DNA of 64,000 bases, taken from positions 1-64,000 of the forward strand of contig NZ_JYKA01000017.1 in NCBI RefSeq assembly GCF_001676875.1. Reading direction: 5' to 3'. This document shows, piece by piece, positions 9,179-15,413 of this stretch. Positions within the stretch are counted from its first letter, which is position 1; every line of letters begins with the position of its first letter. Position numbers and translations under genes: made by a program. The DNA is from Chromobacterium subtsugae (GTDB lineage: Bacteria > Pseudomonadota > Gammaproteobacteria > Burkholderiales > Chromobacteriaceae). The notes under the pieces are model-generated. The model was not told where the DNA came from, did no database searches, and saw only the letters and a list, made by a program, of their open reading frames with translations.

Positions 9179-9919
9179 TCACTCTACCAAGAGATTGTAA
9201 GTCATATGTTCTTTAAAAATGGCACGCGATAAAAGAGACTGATATCCTTTCCTCCTTGCGACATCGATCAAATTTTGTTGATTCAATGCCCCGAATTTAT
9301 CTTTCAGTGACTCCACTCTATTTTCAACAGCACGCGTAGAAAGATCAAAAAGGCCAGCAATTCGCTTAACAGGAACTCCGCGAAGCAAGAGACAAAGAAC
9401 AGATAGCTCACTTTCATTAAGTGGGATTTTTATTTCTTTTTGCTCTTGCAACTGATTGAATGATGCAGCAACCAACTTTTCAAACTTTACCATTGGCTCA
9501 ATGCCACACAATATCTCACTCCAAAAGGTTGTGTCGCAAGTTAGATCCTCACCAGCGAAGAGAATGATTGGATCTTTATCATTTATCAGTGCTGGAAATT
9601 TTCTGAATTTATATGCTCTCGGATCACCACTTCGATGAGGATGTATGCTGCCCATAATAATCCTCTTCCGCTTATGTAAAACAATCTGATCCTGCTCAAA
9701 CAAGAGCTTTGATAGCACAGAAATTCCATTTGGCATATTCTCAGATTTCTGACCTACAATGTCATCTCGCGATATTCCATGAAAGTCAGCATAACTCTCA
9801 TTCACATATAGAAAGTTATGATGAATGTCTTTGGCACCCGCCATTTGGCCGATACTCTCTAGCTGATCAATAAATAGTTCCAGCTCGGTGAAATTTTTGA
9901 ATGAATACGGAGGATTCAC
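9179..9919 (-). CDS. PAS-LuxR family transcriptional regulator
   Basis: 246 residues from a GTG at 9919, chosen because AAGGAG lies six bases upstream; a TTG at 9964 would add 15 residues. The N-terminal half resembles a PAS sensor (YVNESYADFHGISRDDIVG). The C-terminus is a LuxR-type helix-turn-helix, about residues 180-235, with ESELSVLCLLLRGVPVKRIA and STRAVENRVESL. It lacks the AHL-binding domain. It is the first gene of an operon with the EamA transporter and faces the RiPP operon across about 550 bp, so it may regulate either side. Confidence 0.8.
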   Translation of the reverse strand: MNPPYSFKNFTELELFIDQLESIGQMAGAKDIHHNFLYVNESYADFHGISRDDIVGQKSENMPNGISVLSKLLFEQDQIVLHKRKRIIMGSIHPHRSGDPRAYKFRKFPALINDKDPIILFAGEDLTCDTTFWSEILCGIEPMVKFEKLVAASFNQLQEQKEIKIPLNESELSVLCLLLRGVPVKRIAGLFDLSTRAVENRVESLKDKFGALNQQNLIDVARRKGYQSLLSRAIFKEHMTYNLLVE

Positions 9920-10073
9920 AGCCAGCTCCTTTTCGTGTGGACTGTTCAATAAAGTACAAATCAACTGCGTACATTATGCATAATCAATTTGCCACAATCA
10001 CACTGGGAAAGCAATTTGACCACCTACACAGCTTTCCGCCTTATGCCTAGAACCTGTTCACACACCATCAAAA

Positions 10074-10089
10074 CTGTCCCAAAGGACAG
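10074..10089. promoter_or_regulatory. CviR-type quorum-sensing box upstream of RiPP operon
   Basis: CTGTCCCAAAGGACAG matches CTGNCCN4GGNCAG at all fixed positions. The candidate -10 TAGAAT begins at 10115, about 33 bp from the box centre, giving a start site near 10127 in the direction of the precursor gene. The dyad is followed by eight T's, so the same DNA could also act as a short terminator hairpin; the two readings are not exclusive. Confidence 0.55.
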
Positions 10090-10272
10090 TTTTTTTTACG
10101 CATAACTATCCATGTAGAATAAATTCGCATTTCAACATATCGCAACCTCTAAAAATCTGCGCTGCAGGGTGTTTTCATTAATTGACATGTTAGTGAAAAG
10201 AGATCACGCGCTAGCGACCCTCAAATAAATCGTCACGCTCGAACCAAAATGAGAATAATTTAGGAGTTCCTT

Positions 10273-10344
10273 ATGGTCGAGTTACACTATGCTTATTGTT
10301 TTAATTCAAATAAATCTCACCAATATATTCACCCCACAAGTTAA
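10273..10344 (+). CDS. Possible 23-aa small ORF / leader peptide
   Basis: ATG at 10273 is preceded by AGGAG with six-base spacing, a near-ideal ribosome site in otherwise non-coding DNA. The peptide begins MVELHYAYC and has no GG leader. It lies between the predicted quorum promoter and the RiPP precursor. It may be a leader peptide, a second small product, or chance. Confidence 0.3.
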   Translation: MVELHYAYCFNSNKSHQYIHPTS

Positions 10345-10373
10345 CCCTCCTCCCATTGCGCACTCAAGAATTG

Positions 10374-10400
10374 TTGACATTCAATTTTTTTTAATGTCAA
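10374..10400. promoter_or_regulatory. Inverted repeat TTGACATT-N11-AATGTCAA near precursor promoter
   Basis: Perfect 8-bp arms separated by 11 bp. The left arm contains a consensus -35 (TTGACA, 10374-10379). The sequence 17 bp downstream is a poor -10, so this could be an activator-dependent promoter or an operator. It lies about 80 bp before the precursor start. Confidence 0.4.
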
Positions 10401-10477
10401 ATAAATACCGCCAAAATTATGGCAAATTTTGTTTTAATAGCTCGCTTTGATATTTCAGATATTTTCAAGGAAAAATC

Positions 10478-10642
10478 ATGCTCGAAAAAGAAAGCTTGTC
10501 CGCTGCAACAATGTCTTCGTTTATTGATAGCGAAATCATTGAGCTGTCCCTTGCTGATTTGGAGTTTGTTGCTGGCGGTAGTCTCGCTGAAACCAAGTGT
10601 GGAGGTTCCGGTACCTGCGATGTGATGGATACCATGCAGTAA
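10478..10642 (+). CDS. RiPP precursor peptide with double-glycine leader
   Basis: 54 residues; AAGGA at 10467-10471 with six-base spacing to ATG. Residues 1-34 form an acidic leader with IELSLADLEFVAGG, the ELxxxxLExVxGG pattern of double-glycine leaders used by many RiPPs. The predicted 20-residue core after Gly34 starts SLAETKCGG and contains two Ser, three Thr and two Cys (Cys41, Cys47), enough for dehydration and one or two thioether rings. The kinase and HopA1-like genes follow. No dedicated C39 peptidase-ABC transporter is in the window, so leader removal must come from elsewhere. The product chemistry is inferred. Confidence 0.75.
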   Translation: MLEKESLSAATMSSFIDSEIIELSLADLEFVAGGSLAETKCGGSGTCDVMDTMQ

Positions 10643-10652
10643 GTAAAGGCTT

Positions 10653-10690
10653 ATAGCCAAGGGGGGAGCCACTCCCTCTTGGCTATTTAA
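10653..10690 (+). terminator. Hairpin/attenuator between precursor and kinase genes
   Basis: ATAGCCAAG pairs with CTTGGCTAT, extended by a G-run/C-run stem, with only a weak T tract (TTTAATTT) after it. This is typical of a partial terminator or RNA-stabilising hairpin that keeps precursor mRNA more abundant than that for the downstream enzymes. Confidence 0.6.
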
Positions 10691-10724
10691 TTTGGATCAC
10701 TCTTGTCTGCCCCACCCACATATC

Positions 10725-11774
10725 ATGCCATTTGAAATACACTCCAGCATTCTTATAAAGAAGGAAACAGATCTTTCTCCCGCAGAATTAAACACTATAA
10801 ATAATGCAAAAATCCCTACTCGAGGTGCAGTATTTCTGATTGATAAAAACGGTAAGATACCGGTCACAGTTTTAACTGGAAATTCAGCTATTTATTTTGA
10901 TGAATTACTAAGTAAGTATGAAACGAATTGCTTACAGTCGGAAAATAAATTTCTTGAATCACTTCCTGAAAACTTAAAAGAGATACATAGGAAACTATTA
11001 GCAAAGCGGATAGTGACAAAAAGAGGAGCAGTGCGTCACTCCTTTGAAAGAGGAAGAGAGTACAGCATAAAGTATGACATATGGCGAGAAGGGAAATTCT
11101 TTTATAAAAGAATATTAGACGACAAATTAAGTTGCAGACTTAAAAACGAAGCAAATTCTTTAAAGTACATACAAGAAAATAGCTTAGCAATCTCTCCAGG
11201 ATTTATTAGCTATGACCCGACGGCAGGCACGCTCTGTTGTGAATATATAGAAGGATTAACCTTACCATCACTATTCAAAGAAAGCCTACAAGACAGATAT
11301 AAAATTTCCGAAAAAATAATCAGCTGCTACAAAAAATTACATGCAGTCAACATGTTTCATGGCGATGTCAGCATGAACAATATAATTGTTGATTCATCTG
11401 GAGAAGTCTTCCTAGTAGATTTTGAATGGGCGCGGCTCGATTGCAAAATTGAAGGACTAGACATTAAAGTTACCAGAGAGGAAAATCCGGTAGCTACTTT
11501 ATTTTACTGCCCTCCGGATGTTGCCAATGCATGGCTTAAAAAGAAAACATTAAAAAAAACATTTCAATCTGAATTATATTCCGTTGCATCATTAATATAC
11601 CACCTCCTATTAAAAACCCCACTGGTTGATCCGTTGGAATATTTAATTAAAAATGAGTACTTAAATAATATAATCTCCAGCCCTTCCATTTCAAATCTAG
11701 ACCAATTGGAACAGTTGAAAAATAAAGAAATAGCCAATTGGATAAGAGTCAATCTGACACATAAACTTTCTTGA
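10725..11774 (+). CDS. Protein-kinase-like RiPP enzyme
   Basis: 349 residues from ATG 10725; a TTG at 10692 would add 11, and neither start has a strong ribosome site. After a roughly 110-residue N-terminal extension it has all key kinase-fold residues: Lys128 (FFYKRI), Glu142, catalytic HGD with Asp214, Asn219, and DFE with Asp232. The HGDVSMNNIIVD block is closest to RIO/LPS-kinase and phosphotransferase types. In class V lanthipeptide and thioamitide clusters a kinase of this kind phosphorylates Ser/Thr of the precursor before elimination. That role is inferred from the precursor and HopA1-like neighbours; a self-resistance phosphotransferase is the alternative. Confidence 0.75.
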   Translation: MPFEIHSSILIKKETDLSPAELNTINNAKIPTRGAVFLIDKNGKIPVTVLTGNSAIYFDELLSKYETNCLQSENKFLESLPENLKEIHRKLLAKRIVTKRGAVRHSFERGREYSIKYDIWREGKFFYKRILDDKLSCRLKNEANSLKYIQENSLAISPGFISYDPTAGTLCCEYIEGLTLPSLFKESLQDRYKISEKIISCYKKLHAVNMFHGDVSMNNIIVDSSGEVFLVDFEWARLDCKIEGLDIKVTREENPVATLFYCPPDVANAWLKKKTLKKTFQSELYSVASLIYHLLLKTPLVDPLEYLIKNEYLNNIISSPSISNLDQLEQLKNKEIANWIRVNLTHKLS

Positions 11775-11827
11775 CCCGACCATTAAGTGAAATATCAATT
11801 TGCGTTTGAAATTGAAATGGTGATGAT

Positions 11828-12232
11828 ATGGATTTTGAAATAATACAGGGGGTCGAAATAGACTCCGGCACTGTCTTACAGATGATTGAAATTTACATTG
11901 AAAATGGCTGGGGAGAAAATTCAGATTTCTCTGCTGAATCCCTAAAAACAGCCATTGGAACAGGGGTAACATTAATCGCAATTTCAGATGGGAAAGTTCT
12001 TGGATTTTTAAGAGGCTACACCGATCACTATAAAATCGCATGGATCGCAGAAGTGATCACTAGAGTCAATTCGACAAAGCTCGGCATTGGAAGCAAGCTT
12101 GTTAAAAAATTCATCACTGAAGCAAATGCTAGCTCTATTTACTTAGAAGCATTAAATAACAGTGTAGTTTTTTTCGAAAAGAATGGATTTAAGCTGAGAG
12201 GAAAACTGAATGCAATGTCAATATCCGTCTAA
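11828..12232 (+). CDS. GNAT N-acetyltransferase
   Basis: 134 residues with the GNAT core: VLGFLRGYTD as the beta4 strand, the acetyl-CoA loop TKLGIGSKLV (variant of RGxGxG/A, about residues 80-89), and the late ALNNSVVFFEKNGFKLRG segment. It could acetylate the RiPP product or confer self-immunity by acetylation, as for some peptide antibiotics. It overlaps the next gene by 23 bp, which argues for coupled translation and a shared pathway. Confidence 0.8.
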   Translation: MDFEIIQGVEIDSGTVLQMIEIYIENGWGENSDFSAESLKTAIGTGVTLIAISDGKVLGFLRGYTDHYKIAWIAEVITRVNSTKLGIGSKLVKKFITEANASSIYLEALNNSVVFFEKNGFKLRGKLNAMSISV

Positions 12233-13448
12233 TGCCATTACTCTTCTTGAAAATGAATTTACCTTAAAAACAAACCCAGACCTATCCATAACAAGTGCAA
12301 GCGCATATCTAAGCAAGGTAGAGAATGACTATGGGAAAAATCGAATATCATCTCTTGCAAAAAAAATACAACGCAATTCAGACGAAAACCCATATATCAT
12401 TCTATTAAATGGTGTAGTTTCATCTCGACAGCAGGTCAGCAGCGATATTGCTCAACTCCTTATAGAAAACAAAAGCACTCGCCTGCAAGAAATGTTGAGA
12501 ATCCTTTCAAATTCTTCTACAAGAACACCAGAAAAATCAGTCTCGCTCTTGTTGACTATGATAACTAATGGTTGGCTATTAGTATTCAATGCTCAACAAC
12601 AACTATCTACCTTTGATTTCCTTTATATCGTATTCAAAAATTTCGAACTAGCAGGAAGAGGATATGATGAGTTCCATCAACGATTTATAGAGAAGGCTGC
12701 AAAAAAAGGGAATGACTTTAGACTTATAATGGAAAGGCTATACTTCGGCAAAAGCTCGAGAGGCATGCGCTCCGCCAAAGTCTCCAATGCAGTAAAAGAA
12801 TTTTCGAAAGAAATAAAGAATGAACTAAGTTCACTAGGAATCATGGAAGTATATAGATCAAGGAAAGATTGGATAGTCTGGAGAAAAGTAGGTACGGAAA
12901 AAAGATGGGACATTAGTGAAAAAGTTTATATATCCACCTCTTCATCAAAAATTAACAAGCAGATTCTACGCGTAATTTTTGACACCTTTGCCAACTCACC
13001 GGCAACCTCCATAAAAATGATAATGAATGAAAGAGTAGCAAATCGATGCGATGCAATTGTTATATATTGCGATTCAAAAAATTTTGATGGCGATGCTACT
13101 GTAGTTGCAAATTTAATATCTCAAAAAACAAATAAGCTACAGCTAAAAGGCCGAAGAGTCCCTTTTTCGCGCTCATTTAATGATTCGGAATTAATTTCAT
13201 TCGGTGTAGATTTTCGATGGTTAAAATTAAGCTGGCGACAGTTTGTATGTACAATAATCGCAAAGGCATTGATGCTTAATAAAATAGAGAGCAACAAGAA
13301 AGTATTTCATCAAGGATTGAATATATATATGGGACTAGCTGGAATCCGCTCTGACAACTGGGAGGCATCACAATCTATTCGTGAGGAATTGATAAAACAC
13401 GCAACAGACTATTTAGTTAATTACTCAATCTTAGACAACAGAAAATAA
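12210..13448 (+). CDS. HopA1-like protein, candidate phospho-Ser/Thr lyase
   Basis: 412 residues; ATG lies inside the end of the acetyltransferase gene. The C-terminal 180 residues follow the HopA1-family pattern as I remember it: VYIS strand (239-242), a basic SIKMI segment (267-271), NRCDAIVIY (278-286) with an aromatic NFD turn, RRVPFS (315-320), then FGVDFRW and a Ser-x-Arg helix SWRQFVCTIIAKAL. In class V lanthipeptide (LxmY-type) and thioamitide (TvaD-type) systems such proteins act with a kinase to make dehydroamino acids. The N-terminal half is unrecognised. The assignment is by remote resemblance and needs structure comparison. Confidence 0.6.
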   Translation: MQCQYPSNAITLLENEFTLKTNPDLSITSASAYLSKVENDYGKNRISSLAKKIQRNSDENPYIILLNGVVSSRQQVSSDIAQLLIENKSTRLQEMLRILSNSSTRTPEKSVSLLLTMITNGWLLVFNAQQQLSTFDFLYIVFKNFELAGRGYDEFHQRFIEKAAKKGNDFRLIMERLYFGKSSRGMRSAKVSNAVKEFSKEIKNELSSLGIMEVYRSRKDWIVWRKVGTEKRWDISEKVYISTSSSKINKQILRVIFDTFANSPATSIKMIMNERVANRCDAIVIYCDSKNFDGDATVVANLISQKTNKLQLKGRRVPFSRSFNDSELISFGVDFRWLKLSWRQFVCTIIAKALMLNKIESNKKVFHQGLNIYMGLAGIRSDNWEASQSIREELIKHATDYLVNYSILDNRK

Positions 13449-13595
13449 AGATAAATAATTTCATTAACTCTACCCCCCTTAAAAAAATTCTACATAAGCA
13501 ATTTTCCCTACCAAAGTAATTAACACAATTCAAATAGATTACTAAAAACGTGAATCCGAAAGCAGAAGATGAAAACCCACCAAGCTCTACGAAGA

Positions 13596-13623
13596 ATGCC
13601 CTGCAGCGCAGGGCATTTTTTTA
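13596..13623 (+). terminator. Rho-independent terminator of RiPP operon
   Basis: Nine-base stem ATGCCCTGC/GCAGGGCAT with a three-base loop and a following run of T's, about 150 bp after the HopA1-like stop. The intervening 13449-13595 is AT-rich with no gene seen. Confidence 0.9.
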
Positions 13624-13632
13624 CCTACCAAG

Positions 13633-13875
13633 CTAGCGAAGAGATCGCACGCCACACACCCCGTATTGCATCGCAATAGCAATATACCCCCGCCCCACCG
13701 CATCCCAACTATCCACCGTCACCGGCTCCAGATGCGGGCAAGGCCTGGCCAGGTTGGCCGGCAAGGGCGGTGTTTGCGGCCTCGATGGCGGCGTTGAGTT
13801 CGCGCAGCCGCTCAGGACCAGGGCGGCAATCAGCGGGCAAAGGGCTTTTCTCGACAACACGGTTATACCTTTCAT
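13633..13875 (-). CDS. Rz1-like outer-membrane spanin lipoprotein
   Basis: 80 residues with signal sequence and lipobox LSGC (Cys about residue 24), then a Pro-rich segment (PPSRPQTPPLP) typical of Rz1. It starts inside the i-spanin gene in a different frame, the classic Rz/Rz1 nested layout. It would pair with the i-spanin across the periplasm to fuse inner and outer membranes at lysis. It is the leftmost recognisable phage gene. Confidence 0.85.
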   Translation of the reverse strand: MKGITVLSRKALCPLIAALVLSGCANSTPPSRPQTPPLPANLARPCPHLEPVTVDSWDAVGRGYIAIAMQYGVCGVRSLR

Positions 13876-14134
13876 TGATTTTCGGCTGCGCCTGGCGCAG
13901 CGCTTCCAGCTTGTTTTCGATCAGCACCGACAGCGCCTGCAGGCGCTCGACCTCCGCCCGGTAGCCGGCCAGATCGGCGCGCGCTTCCGTCGCGCCGCGC
14001 TGCGCATCGGCCAGCGCCCATTCCCGGCGCGTAACGTCCACGCCATGGCCATACGCCCACCAAGCCGACCCAAGCCAGGCCGCGAGCAACACCACGCCGC
14101 CAGCGGCCTTTAAACGCCCTTCCAGCACGCTCAC
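13709..14134 (-). CDS. Rz-like inner-membrane spanin
   Basis: 141 residues; GTG start at 14134 overlaps the endolysin stop (GTGA). It has one N-terminal membrane segment (about residues 10-28, GGVVLLAAWLGSAWWAYG), then a long Ala/Arg/Glu-rich periplasmic coiled coil. This is the standard i-spanin form. Part of it encodes the o-spanin in another frame. Confidence 0.85.
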   Translation of the reverse strand: MSVLEGRLKAAGGVVLLAAWLGSAWWAYGHGVDVTRREWALADAQRGATEARADLAGYRAEVERLQALSVLIENKLEALRQAQPKINERYNRVVEKSPLPADCRPGPERLRELNAAIEAANTALAGQPGQALPASGAGDGG

Positions 14135-14577
14135 ACCCCCACCCGCAGAAACCCCTTGCACAGTTTCGCGCTGCGCACGCGCCGGCAGACGGCGTAGCCT
14201 TCCCGCCCGCCGCTGGCGTTGGTGTTGCCCTCGATGGTCAGCAGCTTGTCGCCGTCCACCCGTTCGACGATGCCGGTATGCCCCAGCCCCTTGCCGTAAT
14301 CCATGATGAACACGTCGCCAGGCTGCGGCGCGCTCACCCGCAGCGCCGGACGCTCATTCCACTGTTTCAGCACGCCGCCAGTCTTCAATAGCGGATTGGC
14401 CGCGCCCGACTCGGCCGCCGCGCGCTCGGCGCACCAGTAGACGAACGCCATGCACCAGGACGCCGGAAACCCGATCCCCACCGCCTGCAGGTACTGGCGC
14501 ACCTTCGGCCCATCGTTGGAGCCTCGCGGCTGCTCTTCCACGCCCAGCTGGCTGATTGCGACTTGCACCAATTCCAT
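14131..14577 (-). CDS. Phage endolysin, CHAP/NlpC-type amidase
   Basis: 148 residues from ATG 14577, preceded by GGGAG at good spacing. A Cys in the ASWCMAFVYWC segment and His in GLGHTGIVERV are the likely catalytic pair of a CHAP-like peptidoglycan amidase, similar to the TIGR02594 phage group. No signal peptide, so it needs the adjacent holin. A GCCCGC/GCGGGC hairpin separates it from the holin gene. Confidence 0.85.
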   Translation of the reverse strand: MELVQVAISQLGVEEQPRGSNDGPKVRQYLQAVGIGFPASWCMAFVYWCAERAAAESGAANPLLKTGGVLKQWNERPALRVSAPQPGDVFIMDYGKGLGHTGIVERVDGDKLLTIEGNTNASGGREGYAVCRRVRSAKLCKGFLRVGV

Positions 14578-14649
14578 AACCTTCACTCCCTCAGAAACGA
14601 CAAAGCCCGCTTGCGCGGGCCTCAGATTGATAAATGCCTTGTACTGCGT

Positions 14650-14928
14650 TCAGCTGCCGATCTTGTCGGCCCGCTGTTTTAACCACGCCTCCAGGTACTG
14701 CGCGCCCAGAATGCCGATGCCGGCCCCGATCCCCACCAGGGCAGGCAGCGGCATTTCTGGAAACTGCGTCAGCGCCACGCCGGCCACCGTCGAAGTGCCG
14801 CCGCCCAGGATGGCGCGCCCCACCGCCAAGCGCGCCGTGATTTGCTCTTGGCTCACCAGCAGCTTGCCCAGCCCGATAGCGGCCCCCACCCCCACCAGCG
14901 CCGCTAGCGCCTTTTCATGCTCTTGCAT
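14650..14928 (-). CDS. Phage holin
   Basis: 92 residues from ATG 14928 (GTG 14931 is also possible). Two to three hydrophobic Gly/Ala-rich segments (about 9-27, 38-55, 63-82) and a short charged C-terminus ending in LKQRADKI fit a small holin. Position directly upstream of endolysin and spanins in a lysis cassette supports it. Confidence 0.8.
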   Translation of the reverse strand: MQEHEKALAALVGVGAAIGLGKLLVSQEQITARLAVGRAILGGGTSTVAGVALTQFPEMPLPALVGIGAGIGILGAQYLEAWLKQRADKIGS

Positions 14929-14930
14929 CA

Positions 14931-15413
14931 CTAACCCAACTTTCTGTATTTAAATACCAACGTCAGGACGGGGCTATACGCCACCTTTCCTTGGCTATCC
15001 GTTACACGGCAGCGCCACGTTGAGCCATAGCCCTTCGGGTCGCCCGAAAACAAAATCTTATTGGTCGCCTCGCCTGAATAAAACGGATGGCCGCGATCTT
15101 CGGACAGCATCTCCCAGGCGTAGGCATACGGCGGCACGCCGCCGCCAGGCGTGCATGTCACCTCGACATACACCCGTGGCCGGCCGATGCCCACGACGAA
15201 TGTTGACTCGTCCAGATAGGTGGATAGCGCCGCCGTCAGCGGCTTGATGACGTTCTTGCCGTAAAACGCCATCGCCGAATAACTGCCGCTGTCGCCCACC
15301 TCCGCCAGCGCCCGGAACACCGGCTCCCCGGCGTTGCCCAGCGCCGCGCCAGGCCGGCTGACCTCGACATTCACTTCCCGCGCCGACAGCGTCCCATTTA
15401 CCGGCAGCGTCAT
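14931..15413 (-). CDS. Phage tail-fibre-associated protein with Ig-like fold
   Basis: 160 residues. The start region (LPVNGTLSAREVNVE) is common in small phage proteins linked to tail fibres. The later half, with CTPGGGVPPYAYAWEM and WRCRVTDSQGKVAYSP, resembles an Ig/PKD-like beta sandwich. It overlaps the fibre gene by 4 bp (ATGA). Likely a fibre tip or virion decoration protein; exact role unknown. Confidence 0.65.
   Translation of the reverse strand: MTLPVNGTLSAREVNVEVSRPGAALGNAGEPVFRALAEVGDSGSYSAMAFYGKNVIKPLTAALSTYLDESTFVVGIGRPRVYVEVTCTPGGGVPPYAYAWEMLSEDRGHPFYSGEATNKILFSGDPKGYGSTWRCRVTDSQGKVAYSPVLTLVFKYRKLG

Larger units (their letters stand above)
9920..10477. other. Intergenic control region between regulator and RiPP operon
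   Basis: About 560 bp, strongly AT-rich. It holds a CviR-type box at 10074-10089, a candidate -10 (TAGAAT, 10115-10120), a small ORF with a good ribosome site at 10273-10344, and an inverted repeat TTGACATT/AATGTCAA at 10374-10400. No longer gene is evident. Confidence 0.6.

Noticed and set aside
10074-10098. CTGTCC/GGACAG plus T-run as only a terminator
   Set aside because: It could terminate, but exact fit to the CviR consensus and a second copy without a T-run upstream of vgrG favour a regulatory site.
10397-10672. Minus-strand frame opposite the RiPP precursor
   Set aside because: The plus-strand precursor has a ribosome site and a GG leader; the antisense translation has neither support.
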